A program made the position numbers and the translations under genes. From an uncultured Gammaproteobacteria bacterium (GTDB lineage Bacteria > Pseudomonadota > Gammaproteobacteria > Pseudomonadales > Pseudohongiellaceae): DNA of 64,000 nucleotides. Positions 50,218-57,610 of this stretch are shown in pieces (within the stretch, counting starts at the first letter, position 1; every line of letters begins with the position of its first letter). The stretch is taken from positions 1 through 64,000 of the forward strand of contig CAJXRP010000022.1 in assembly GCA_913060495.1 (NCBI GenBank), in the 5' to 3' direction. The notes beneath the pieces were generated by a model that did not search any database, had not been told where the DNA came from, and was given only the letters and a program-made list of their open reading frames with translations.

Positions 50218-50427
50218 CACACAAGGCAAGCCGCGGAAGTATAATCGATTATTCATCGGATAACTTAAACAGGCAGCCCCTTGGCAAAGTGGCAGCAAAA
50301 GCTGATAGGCTCTCTCAGCTTCGCCGAGTAGGTATAGGTTGTAAGCACTATACCGAAGAGCAAGAAAACCGAGCACACGTCATACATTATCAAGTAGTCG
50401 ATATCGATTAGGAGAAAAGGATAGAAA
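50218..50427 (+). promoter_or_regulatory. Structured 5' leader of the GSII mRNA
   Basis: The predicted leader of about 210 nt has two perfect 7-bp stems: AAGCTGA (50299-50305) with TCAGCTT (50315-50321), and GGTATAG (50331-50337) with CTATACC (50348-50354). AGGAG at 50410-50414 and AAGG nearer the ATG provide ribosome binding. I do not recognise a known glutamine riboswitch class. Function is open: the hairpins may be regulatory or merely part of a long leader. Confidence 0.4.
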
Positions 50428-51441
50428 ATGAAATCTAAATTAGAATACATCTGGCTTGACGGCTATAAGCCAACGCAAACCCTGCGCAGCAAGACGCAAG
50501 TACGCGACAATTTTGACGGCACGCTTGAAGCATGCCCCGTGTGGTCATTCGACGGCAGCTCCACCCGCCAAGCCGAAGGCAACGATTCCGACTGCTTACT
50601 GAAGCCAGTAGCTGTCTATCCAGACCCAGACCGCGCGAATGCCTATTTAGTAATGACTGAAGTCATGAACGCCGATGGCACACCACACCCATCAAATGGC
50701 CGCGCTACAATCGATGATGATGATGAAGATTTCTGGTTCGGTTTCGAGCAAGAGTATTTCTTGTGGGATCTAAAGACTAATCTTCCTCCTGGCTTCCCCT
50801 CAGGCGGCTACCCCGGCCCTCAAGGCCCTTATTACTGCTCTGTCGGCGCCCAAAATGCCTTCGGTCGCGAAGTAATCGAAGACCACATGGACCTGTGTCT
50901 TGAAGCTGGACTCAACTTCGAAGGCATCAACGCCGAAGTTGCTGCCGGTCAGTGGGAGTTTCAAATTTTTGCAAAGGGCGCGAAGAAAGCTGGCGACCAA
51001 ACCTGGATCGCAAGATACCTCTTGGAGCGCACAGCTGAGCGCTACGGTCTGGCAATCAACTACGAGCCCAAGCCTCTAGGCAAAGAACTAGACTGGAATG
51101 GCTCAGGCATGCACGCTAACTTCTCTAACGGCCCTATGCGAGAAGACGGTGATGAATCTGTATTCACCAGAATATGCGAAGCCTTCGGCAAGAATATCGA
51201 TCGTCACATCAGCGTCTATGGCGCAAACAACGATCATCGATTGACTGGCCTGCACGAGACTCAGTCTATCGATGAGTTCAGCTACGGCGTATCTGACCGT
51301 GGCGCGTCAATTCGTATTCCGATTGGCACTGTTGAAGATGGCTGGAAGGGACGTCTAGAAGACAGACGTACTGCCTCCAATGCGGACCCGTATAAGGTTG
51401 CCGCAGCGATCATCAAGACTACGAAGGAAGGCCTAGCGTAA
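50428..51441 (+). CDS. glnII: Glutamine synthetase, type II (eukaryotic-type)
   Basis: This enzyme makes glutamine from glutamate, ammonia and ATP. At 337 residues it is much shorter than GSI (about 470) and has GSII signatures: YIWLDGY, SFDGSSTRQAEGNDSD (40-55), FGFEQEYFL, the Pro-rich FPSGGYPGPQGPYYC, GSGMHANFSN, NDHRLTGLHET and RGASIRIP. GSII enzymes lack the adenylylation tyrosine loop of GSI, so control should be mainly transcriptional. It lies between thiI and ntrB, where GSI glnA is usual, behind NtrC sites and a sigma-54 promoter. Confidence 0.95.
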   Translation: MKSKLEYIWLDGYKPTQTLRSKTQVRDNFDGTLEACPVWSFDGSSTRQAEGNDSDCLLKPVAVYPDPDRANAYLVMTEVMNADGTPHPSNGRATIDDDDEDFWFGFEQEYFLWDLKTNLPPGFPSGGYPGPQGPYYCSVGAQNAFGREVIEDHMDLCLEAGLNFEGINAEVAAGQWEFQIFAKGAKKAGDQTWIARYLLERTAERYGLAINYEPKPLGKELDWNGSGMHANFSNGPMREDGDESVFTRICEAFGKNIDRHISVYGANNDHRLTGLHETQSIDEFSYGVSDRGASIRIPIGTVEDGWKGRLEDRRTASNADPYKVAAAIIKTTKEGLA

Positions 51442-51460
51442 GCTACAGCCTCGCTTTACA

Positions 51461-51490
51461 AAAAGCCCGGTCATTAGACCGGGCTTTTTT
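51461..51490 (+). terminator. Intrinsic terminator after the GSII gene
   Basis: AAAAGCCCGGTC and GACCGGGCTTTT form a perfect 12-bp stem with loop ATTA, followed by more T. It lies 20 bases after the stop codon. It should isolate the GSII transcript from ntrBC, in line with a separate promoter for ntrB. Confidence 0.93.
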
Positions 51491-51521
51491 ATGTCCTCAA
51501 ATATTGCAGCCAACCATACTC

Positions 51522-51538
51522 TGCACTATTATGGTGCA
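51522..51538 (+). promoter_or_regulatory. NtrC-type site upstream of ntrB
   Basis: TGCACTATTATGGTGCA is a symmetrical match to the NtrC enhancer consensus (TGCAC and GTGCA arms, seven-base spacer). It lies between the GSII terminator and ntrB, about 117 bases before a possible sigma-54 start, so ntrBC is probably autoregulated. Confidence 0.85.
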
Positions 51539-51621
51539 TCAATACCCCGCAATAAAGCGAGCAACCACCCAAAGCTGTGCACAAGCCCCATAAACAGTGA
51601 TCTACTCGGCATTGGCTCTTT

Positions 51622-51637
51622 TGGTTTGGTTATTGCA
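51622..51637 (+). promoter_or_regulatory. Possible sigma-54 promoter of ntrB
   Basis: TGGTTTGGTTATTGCA-like sequence has GG (51623-51624) and GC (51635-51636) ten bases apart, with TTGCA at -12 but a poor -24 half (TGGTTT instead of TGGCAC). It would start transcription about 65 bases before ntrB. Its position downstream of an NtrC site supports it; the weak -24 element argues for caution. Confidence 0.45.
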
Positions 51638-51711
51638 TAGCAAGGATAGGAGAAGCGTTTGCTATTCGGCGCCAAATCATCGGCTAAAACATCAGTAGAG
51701 AAATAGTTACC

Positions 51712-52794
51712 GTGACTCTGAACAACATACACAAGCGACTGCTGGATAATCAGAAGACTGCAGTTGTGATGATGGATAAGAATCTACGTCTACTCTATCT
51801 AAACGTGGCAGCTGAGAATCTGCTGGAAATCAGTGTCCGTAAGGCCAACAAGCTCTTTATTGGCGACGTGCTAATCAACGCGGCAGAAGACATAGGTGAG
51901 ATGCAAACAGCCCTAACCAACAGCAATAGCTTTACCAAGCGACAGGCACAACTGCAGCTGATGCATGGCAAGACTGTGGATGTCGACTATACGATTACAC
52001 CGTTCGAGGAAGACGGCGAGCAACTCGCGCTGCTAGAGATTACCTCTCTAGAACACTCCTACAGGATAAATCGCGAGGAATCCCTGAATAGCACCCACGC
52101 TACCACTAGAGAATTAGTGAGAGGCCTTGCCCATGAGATTAAGAATCCACTAGGGGGAATTCGCGGAGCGGCACAATTATTAGCGGCAGAGCTTAATAGT
52201 GAAGACCTAGCAGACTACACCAACGTGATTATCGAAGAGGCTGATCGCCTCCACAAATTGGTAGACCGACTAGTTGATTCCAGACAGCCATTAAAGATGC
52301 AACCGATCAACGTGCACGAAGTTTTGGAAAGAGTGCGATCACTGGTGCAGGCCGAAATAAGCGGCAATAGCATCGAGCTGATTAGGGACTACGACCCTAG
52401 TATACCGCCGGTGCTAGCGGACTCGTCGCAACTCATTCAGGCGATGTTGAATATCGTGCGTAATGCAATGCAGGCGCTGTTTAGCCCGAAGGTAGAGCAC
52501 AATCTAGGCCGCATCTATCTGCGCACCCGGATCGTTCGCAACGCAACGATAGGCGCCAAGTTTCACAGATTAGCCGCGAGCATAAAAATTATCGACAACG
52601 GGCCGGGAATCAAGCCAGAGATTATGGACTCCATTTTCTATCCGATGATTAGTGGACGCGCCGAGGGAACAGGCCTCGGACTTTCAATTACACACTCTAT
52701 TATCAATCAACATGAAGGAGTCATAGAGTGTGAGAGCCGGCCTGGCGCAACCTGTTTCACGGTGTTGCTGCCACTTGCTCCAGCTGGCAGCTAG
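51712..52794 (+). CDS. ntrB: Nitrogen regulation sensor kinase NtrB
   Basis: NtrB phosphorylates or dephosphorylates NtrC depending on PII. The 360-residue cytoplasmic kinase has an N-terminal PAS domain (about 5-115), the H-box RGLAHEIKNPLGGIRGAAQL with phospho-acceptor His141, the N-box NIVRNAMQAL and the G-boxes IIDNGPGI and GTGLGLSI. It has no membrane segment. The start is GTG at 51712. ntrC follows after 78 bases. Confidence 0.96.
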   Translation: MTLNNIHKRLLDNQKTAVVMMDKNLRLLYLNVAAENLLEISVRKANKLFIGDVLINAAEDIGEMQTALTNSNSFTKRQAQLQLMHGKTVDVDYTITPFEEDGEQLALLEITSLEHSYRINREESLNSTHATTRELVRGLAHEIKNPLGGIRGAAQLLAAELNSEDLADYTNVIIEEADRLHKLVDRLVDSRQPLKMQPINVHEVLERVRSLVQAEISGNSIELIRDYDPSIPPVLADSSQLIQAMLNIVRNAMQALFSPKVEHNLGRIYLRTRIVRNATIGAKFHRLAASIKIIDNGPGIKPEIMDSIFYPMISGRAEGTGLGLSITHSIINQHEGVIECESRPGATCFTVLLPLAPAGS

Positions 52795-52872
52795 TAAGCC
52801 AGCGCAAATAGGCGATTAACAGTTAATCTAATTTCGGGCGTAAGCCCAATGTTTCACAAGGGTGTGTGATTT

Positions 52873-54300
52873 ATGAACTCAAGTAATTCTGTCTGGATAC
52901 TGGATGACGACCGATCCATTCGCTGGGTACTGGAAAAATCCCTAGGCAAGACTGGTCTCAATACCGAGTCGTTCGAAAACGGCAACGACTTGCTGCACCG
53001 CCTCGAGCAGGAATTGCCCGATGCGATTATCAGCGACATCCGCATGCCGGGAATCAGCGGGCTGGACCTGCTGTCTACAATTCAGGAACAACACCCGCAA
53101 CTTCCAGTCATCATCATGACGGCACATTCGGATCTCGATAGCGCAGTCTCATCCTATAGCCGCGGAGCCTTCGAATATTTGCCTAAGCCTTTCGACATCG
53201 AAGATGCGATAGCGATGACGAATCGTGCGCTGGAACACGTGCGCGAACAAAGCGAAGAGAGTAACGACACTGAAGTTGTTAAGAGCCAAGAGATCATCGG
53301 TGAAGCACCTGCGATGCAGGAAGTATTCCGTGCCATCGGCAGACTCTCGCAGTCGAATATATCGGTGCTGATCAACGGCGAATCGGGAACCGGCAAAGAG
53401 TTAGTAGCCCGCGCCCTGCATCAGCACAGCCCGCGCAGCAACAAGACCTTCGTGCCGCTTAACGTCGCGGCTATTCCTAAAGAACTCATAGAATCTGAAC
53501 TGTTCGGCCACGAGAAAGGCGCGTTCACCGGTGCAACCTCGCAGCGTACCGGTCGCTTCGAACAGGCCGATGGCGGCACGCTATTTTTAGATGAGATCGG
53601 CGACATGCCGGCCGAAACACAGACAAGATTGCTGCGCGTGCTTTCCGATGGCGAGTTTTATCGCGTAGGCGGACACACCTCCATCAAGGTGGACGTGCGC
53701 ATCATCGCGGCCACCCATCAGAATCTAGAGAAGCTCGTTGAGCAACACCAGTTCCGCGAGGATCTCTTTCATCGACTGAACGTAATTCGTATTCACATAC
53801 CACGCCTCAGTGATCGCAGCGAGGACATACCCAAACTCGCGAGCTTCTTTCTGCACTCCGCCGCTAAGGAATTAGATGTAGAACCGAAGACACTGCGGCC
53901 AGAGACTGAAGAATATCTCATGGGACTCAGCTGGCCTGGCAACGTCCGTCAGCTAGAAAACTTCTGTCGCTGGATTACCGTCATGGCATCGAGCCGCGAG
54001 GTCTATCTTGCCGATTTGCCTCCGGAATTTGCTACCCAGGAAACAGTCATCAATCAGAACGGCGATTGGACCCAAGGGCTGCATCAATGGGCGGATCAGC
54101 AATTGAATCTAGGCAATGTCGGCATCCTGAATGACGCCACACCTATGTTCGAACGTACCATGATCGACATCGCCCTTAAACATACTGCCGGGCGCAGGAG
54201 AGATGCGGCAAATTTATTAGGCTGGGGAAGAAATACCTTAACTAGAAAGATTAAGGAGCTGGGAACCGATGAAGAAAAGGTTGAGACTACTACGAATTAG
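52873..54300 (+). CDS. ntrC: Nitrogen response regulator NtrC
   Basis: NtrC activates sigma-54 RNA polymerase when phosphorylated. The 475-residue protein has a receiver domain (acidic pocket DDD, phospho-acceptor Asp55 in ISDIRMPG), an AAA+ domain with Walker A GESGTGKE near 170, the sigma-54 contact loop GAFTGA, Walker [12 protein letters not shown], and a C-terminal Fis-type helix-turn-helix ([19 protein letters not shown]). Its likely binding sites lie upstream of both the GSII gene and ntrB. Confidence 0.97.
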   Translation: MNSSNSVWILDDDRSIRWVLEKSLGKTGLNTESFENGNDLLHRLEQELPDAIISDIRMPGISGLDLLSTIQEQHPQLPVIIMTAHSDLDSAVSSYSRGAFEYLPKPFDIEDAIAMTNRALEHVREQSEESNDTEVVKSQEIIGEAPAMQEVFRAIGRLSQSNISVLINGESGTGKELVARALHQHSPRSNKTFVPLNVAAIPKELIESELFGHEKGAFTGATSQRTGRFEQADGGTLFLDEIGDMPAETQTRLLRVLSDGEFYRVGGHTSIKVDVRIIAATHQNLEKLVEQHQFREDLFHRLNVIRIHIPRLSDRSEDIPKLASFFLHSAAKELDVEPKTLRPETEEYLMGLSWPGNVRQLENFCRWITVMASSREVYLADLPPEFATQETVINQNGDWTQGLHQWADQQLNLGNVGILNDATPMFERTMIDIALKHTAGRRRDAANLLGWGRNTLTRKIKELGTDEEKVETTTN

Positions 54301-54621
54301 TCCAGTCTCAGCCAAAAAGTACACACTATCTGCTTAGCTGTGCGGTCTTAAGACGCCACCCCGTTGCGGCTCTCTGCCAGTTGAGTACGACTGCATTATC
54401 CACAATTGCCCCACGGCCATTCTAAACAATGGGCTATTAGGAGTGATTCGAATAAAAGACGAACATTTCTCCCCAACCCTAGACAAAACCGTTGCAAATC
54501 AATTTCATAGGCAACAAAATAACCGCTTATCTTGGATTGATGCTGATTTCCTGAAAGTTTTTATTACCTTCAGGCCCAAATGCGGATTTTTCAGCTGATG
54601 AGTAAGATTATTGGAGCTTTC
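54301..54621. other. Spacer between ntrC and the small membrane protein gene
   Basis: No gene is seen in these 321 bases. Small hairpins occur at about 54413-54434 (CCATT/AATGG) and 54551-54575 (CCTGAA/TTCAGG), the latter close to the next gene. There is no clear intrinsic terminator for ntrC and no promoter that I could recognise. Confidence 0.4.
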
Positions 54622-54918
54622 ATGGATTTAGAATACAAAACCGTTCAGGCACAAACGCCACTATTTGCCGACAGCAAAAAAATGCAAGAAGTGCTCGAGG
54701 CTGAAGCCAAAGCTGGCTGGCAGCTGTTGTGGAAAGAAGACAACTACAAGATGAAGCTACAGCGGGAAATCTCAAATCGCGAGAACGATAAGAATCTCGA
54801 TTTTGACGCCTATCGCTCTTCTGTAGGGGTTAGCTCTGTTGTCACCTATGTTGGTACAGCTTTGCTTACACTAGGAATAGTCTCGGTTATCTTGTATTTC
54901 GCAATCTGGACTAGCTGA
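54622..54918 (+). CDS. Small membrane protein with DUF4177-like N-terminus
   Basis: From the ATG at 54622 (GGAG six bases upstream) the product has 98 residues. The frame is open to 54580 but that start has no ribosome-binding site. The N-terminal half, with MDLEYKTVQAQTPLF and EAEAKAGWQLLWKE, resembles short DUF4177-type domains of the pattern YKxV...GWEL. A single C-terminal transmembrane helix (VVTYVGTALLTLGIVSVILY) follows. The function is unknown. It is converging with the MSHA cluster and is not obviously linked to ntrBC. Confidence 0.65.
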   Translation: MDLEYKTVQAQTPLFADSKKMQEVLEAEAKAGWQLLWKEDNYKMKLQREISNRENDKNLDFDAYRSSVGVSSVVTYVGTALLTLGIVSVILYFAIWTS

Positions 54919-54920
54919 TT

Positions 54921-54960
54921 TGCCGCAACATAGGCGGCTCAAACCTATTGAGCCGCGGCA
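54921..54960. terminator. Hairpin between convergent genes
   Basis: GCGGCTCAA (54934-54942) and TTGAGCCGC (54948-54956) form a perfect 9-bp stem, extended by TGCCGC/GCGGCA outer arms. It fills the gap between the small membrane protein gene and mshP. T tracts are lacking on both sides, so termination is plausible but unproven. Confidence 0.5.
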
Positions 54961-54963
54961 GAC

Positions 54964-55386
54964 CTACTTAACTGCCCGCACCTGAATCGTTCTTTCCACA
55001 TCTTCGCATGAACCTGTGCTCTCGATAGTGTGGTACTCGACACCAGCTTCCAGAATAGTTGAACAGCTTACGACCGCCGTGCACCCCGCCAAACCAACTG
55101 CGCCACCAAGTGCGTCGAATGTATAAGTTCGAGCCGCACAATTTGAGCCTGCATAGGCTGGATATTCTTCCGGCGGAAAGGTTCTATTCATCACGAACCC
55201 CGCGCCGGATTCGGCCGCATAGAATGCTCGTGCTAAATTCACTTCTTCCACGAAAGTTTCCGCGTTTTCCTGCACCAGCTCATTTATCGCTACCGCGATA
55301 ACCGCCATCGTTGTGATAATAAAAATGGCTGCAGGCAAGCCTATTCCTTGCTGCGTCACTCGCAATGAGAATTGTTTACTTAGCAT
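54964..55386 (-). CDS. mshP: MSHA biogenesis protein MshP
   Basis: The 140-residue product resembles MshP, a minor pilin-like component of the MSHA pilus. The N-terminus VTQQGIGLPAAIFIITTMAV carries the Gly-containing junction and hydrophobic helix of this group but lacks the usual FTxxE motif. The rest is a small domain with four cysteines (Cys in SNCAA, GCTAV, SCSTI and SCEDV). It is the last recognisable gene of the cluster; the large mshQ found next in Vibrio is absent. Confidence 0.85.
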   Translation of the reverse strand: MLSKQFSLRVTQQGIGLPAAIFIITTMAVIAVAINELVQENAETFVEEVNLARAFYAAESGAGFVMNRTFPPEEYPAYAGSNCAARTYTFDALGGAVGLAGCTAVVSCSTILEAGVEYHTIESTGSCEDVERTIQVRAVK

Positions 55387-55400
55387 AGCTACTCCGCTCC

Positions 55401-56360
55401 TTAAGGAACACTTCGCGTAAGCACTTCATGGTTTAGGCGCAGCGAATCGCCCTCGGAGCTGAAATTCAATTCGATCTTAACCAAAGAGTTTCGTGTTAAT
55501 GACTGCGTACCAATACCGAAGGCAATAATGTCTTTGTTATCTATGCTGTCTGTAATTAGTGTTTTTATACGGCCTTCGGCTATTGCCGAATAATCCGGCA
55601 AACATCTATTGTCTGGATGCGCTGCCGCAACCGAACATGAGGGGGAGCCAGTTCCTTCTTCCCTCTGCACCTGATCAGCGAAGAAACCGTAGTTACTGTA
55701 ACGATACAGCTTATCTTCAACCACACAAAAACTAACCGGTTGATCCACAACGAAGAAACGTTTCGTCGGAGAGCGCCTTCTGAAACGGTGACTCGTTACC
55801 AGATTTACAACACTTATGTTCATATCTGATGGGTCTGTATCACTGATGGTCGCTATCTTTTGAATCGGCCGACGCGCCGGGAAATTCGGCCACTGCGTAT
55901 AGTCACCGTCTGGATTATCTCCATCGTAGAGTATCGCCGTATTATTAGTTGGAAAGATGGCGGCGTAGGCATCACTCGCTACTGTATCTTCCAAGGTTGG
56001 AAAGAATTCGATGACATCGAAGGACATAGTGCCGCTACCAGAAAAAGAAGGGTTAATATAGTTCGTCGCAGCACGTACGGGGATAAATTCTATGCACTGA
56101 TCGCCGGATGGATTTAGCCCCGTTGTTGGAGTTACACGAATACTTCTCGGCAATGCATTGTGAAGTTCCAGCGCCATTCTATCGATAGCCGTCCGACCTG
56201 CCGATGCCATTTTGCTTCTTCTGGAAGAATCGTAGAGGCTGTCCGCCGAATCCGATATATAAGACACCAAACCAATACTGATAATGGCAGCGACACTAAT
56301 CGTCACGACTACTTCAATAATGGTGAAACCTTGCGATCTCTTTAAGTCATTCATTTTCAT
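55401..56360 (-). CDS. mshO: MSHA minor pilin MshO
   Basis: This 319-residue type IV prepilin-like protein has a short basic leader and the cleavage motif QGFTIIEVVVTISVAA (cleavage before Phe, Glu at +5). A long globular domain follows. Position between mshD and mshP and length match MshO, which is thought to belong to a pilus-initiating minor pilin complex. A second in-frame ATG two codons in is an equally likely start. Confidence 0.88.
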   Translation of the reverse strand: MKMNDLKRSQGFTIIEVVVTISVAAIISIGLVSYISDSADSLYDSSRRSKMASAGRTAIDRMALELHNALPRSIRVTPTTGLNPSGDQCIEFIPVRAATNYINPSFSGSGTMSFDVIEFFPTLEDTVASDAYAAIFPTNNTAILYDGDNPDGDYTQWPNFPARRPIQKIATISDTDPSDMNISVVNLVTSHRFRRRSPTKRFFVVDQPVSFCVVEDKLYRYSNYGFFADQVQREEGTGSPSCSVAAAHPDNRCLPDYSAIAEGRIKTLITDSIDNKDIIAFGIGTQSLTRNSLVKIELNFSSEGDSLRLNHEVLTRSVP

Positions 56361-56373
56361 AGTGGGTACTAAT

Positions 56374-57000
56374 CTAAAAATTCGATTTATAAGCGCTTAA
56401 CACTAGGCCTTCTGTTTCGGCACCAAAAAAAACAGTCACGGTAATCAACTTGGCGTCATAGTTATCATCTAGCTCTTGACCGATCGGGGTCGTTGGCGCG
56501 TAGGTTACGGCCGAACTTCCGGAGACGTAGTAATTCACTTCGACCAAGACTGAAAAATTATCATAGCCGTCTCGCTCTTCATTGTTTGCATCTCTCAGAG
56601 GCACCCCGTACTTAAGCCCTTCCTGCAAGTTATCGTAGTCGTCCACATCGTCATAAGTCGCACGATCTTCACCGTCGGCACCAAACAATCTCTCATCAGT
56701 TACAATTACTTCGGGCTCCTCCGAACAACGTCTTGCTGCAGCTGGAGCCAACGTTCCTCTGCAAGGAGGTATGCCCGAAGCTCTATTTCCCTCATCAAAA
56801 CGTTTGCCCACAATTTCATCGAGGTAGGCCTGCGCCAGAGCGATAGATTGTATATTCACCAAGGTATCTGAACTCCTTGCTGTACCCCCGGAAATCGAAG
56901 CCGCAATCCCAGCAAGCGCTACAGAAAGAATAATGATAACAAAGATCATTTCAATGAGAGAAACCCCAAGCTGATACCTCTCTTTAAAGCCACTAAACAT
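56374..57000 (-). CDS. mshD: MSHA minor pilin MshD
   Basis: A prepilin of about 208 residues with the processing site LGVSLIEMIFVIIILSVALA (cleavage after Gly, Glu at +5). The frame is open to 57021, but I place the start at the ATG at 57000 (MFSGFKERYQ), which has GGGTGA just upstream and an 8-base overlap with mshC. The C-terminal domain contains two Cys (PPCRG, RRCSE) that could form a disulfide. Order C-D-O-P matches Vibrio. Confidence 0.88.
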   Translation of the reverse strand: MFSGFKERYQLGVSLIEMIFVIIILSVALAGIAASISGGTARSSDTLVNIQSIALAQAYLDEIVGKRFDEGNRASGIPPCRGTLAPAAARRCSEEPEVIVTDERLFGADGEDRATYDDVDDYDNLQEGLKYGVPLRDANNEERDGYDNFSVLVEVNYYVSGSSAVTYAPTTPIGQELDDNYDAKLITVTVFFGAETEGLVLSAYKSNF

Positions 57001-57550
57001 CGCAGTCACCCACATAGGCAAACCCTGATGGAGAAATACATACCGAATAGTTTATGTCTTCATTGACACAAAATCTAACCGCCGATGTAGGAGCCACCGC
57101 ATAACTTGCAGCGCTCGCTACTCCGCTACTCGCAACCAAATTACCTAGCTCTCCAAATGTAAGAGTGAACGGACTAGAATCAGAAACATTCGATCCGGCT
57201 ATGCTGGCACAACTATCAGTCACGTCTTTGTCAGCGGTAATAGTCAGTGAGCTTATGGATACAGTGACTCTACTTACAGATGCCGATGCCTCTAAGACTT
57301 CTATTGTCGCCTCAGTGCCATCTTCATTAGGTGTGAACACCATCGACATATCGGAGCGACCAAAAGCCCCCTGCTGAGCACGTCGCGCCTGCGAAATAAG
57401 CTGATCGCGAACGACCAATCCCACAAACGCATTCTCATCGGAGAATCGCGACATCACCGTAACCGAAATTATGGTGAGCACTAAGATCACAATAACAATC
57501 TCCACAATCGTGAAGCCGACAGACTTGTATTGGGTTAGTTGTTTTGCCAT
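56993..57550 (-). CDS. mshC: MSHA minor pilin MshC
   Basis: This 185-residue prepilin has leader MAKQLTQYKSVG and mature start FTIVEIVIVILVLTII (Glu at +5). The downstream domain contains TADKDVTDSCASI and a C-terminal VCISPSGFAYVGDC segment. Pairs of Cys suggest a disulfide loop as in other minor pilins. Its order before mshD and tight overlap indicate one transcript. Confidence 0.87.
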   Translation of the reverse strand: MAKQLTQYKSVGFTIVEIVIVILVLTIISVTVMSRFSDENAFVGLVVRDQLISQARRAQQGAFGRSDMSMVFTPNEDGTEATIEVLEASASVSRVTVSISSLTITADKDVTDSCASIAGSNVSDSSPFTLTFGELGNLVASSGVASAASYAVAPTSAVRFCVNEDINYSVCISPSGFAYVGDCDV

Positions 57551-57610
57551 AGACTGTAATTTCGCGCTAAAACGCTACATCTCCAATTAGACCAAGTAGT
57601 AATCTACCAC

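Noticed and set aside
50240..50245. TATAAT box before the GSII gene as a second, sigma-70 promoter
   Set aside because: No acceptable -35 hexamer is found at 16-18 bases; the sigma-54 element is far stronger.
50299..50354. A known glutamine riboswitch in the GSII leader
   Set aside because: The leader has hairpins, but the conserved core bases of the glutamine-binding glnA motif could not be found by eye, so I do not name it.
50151..50411. Open frame of 86 codons in the GSII upstream region
   Set aside because: It spans the sigma-54 promoter and leader hairpins and has no domain or good ribosome-binding site; the regulatory reading explains the sequence better.
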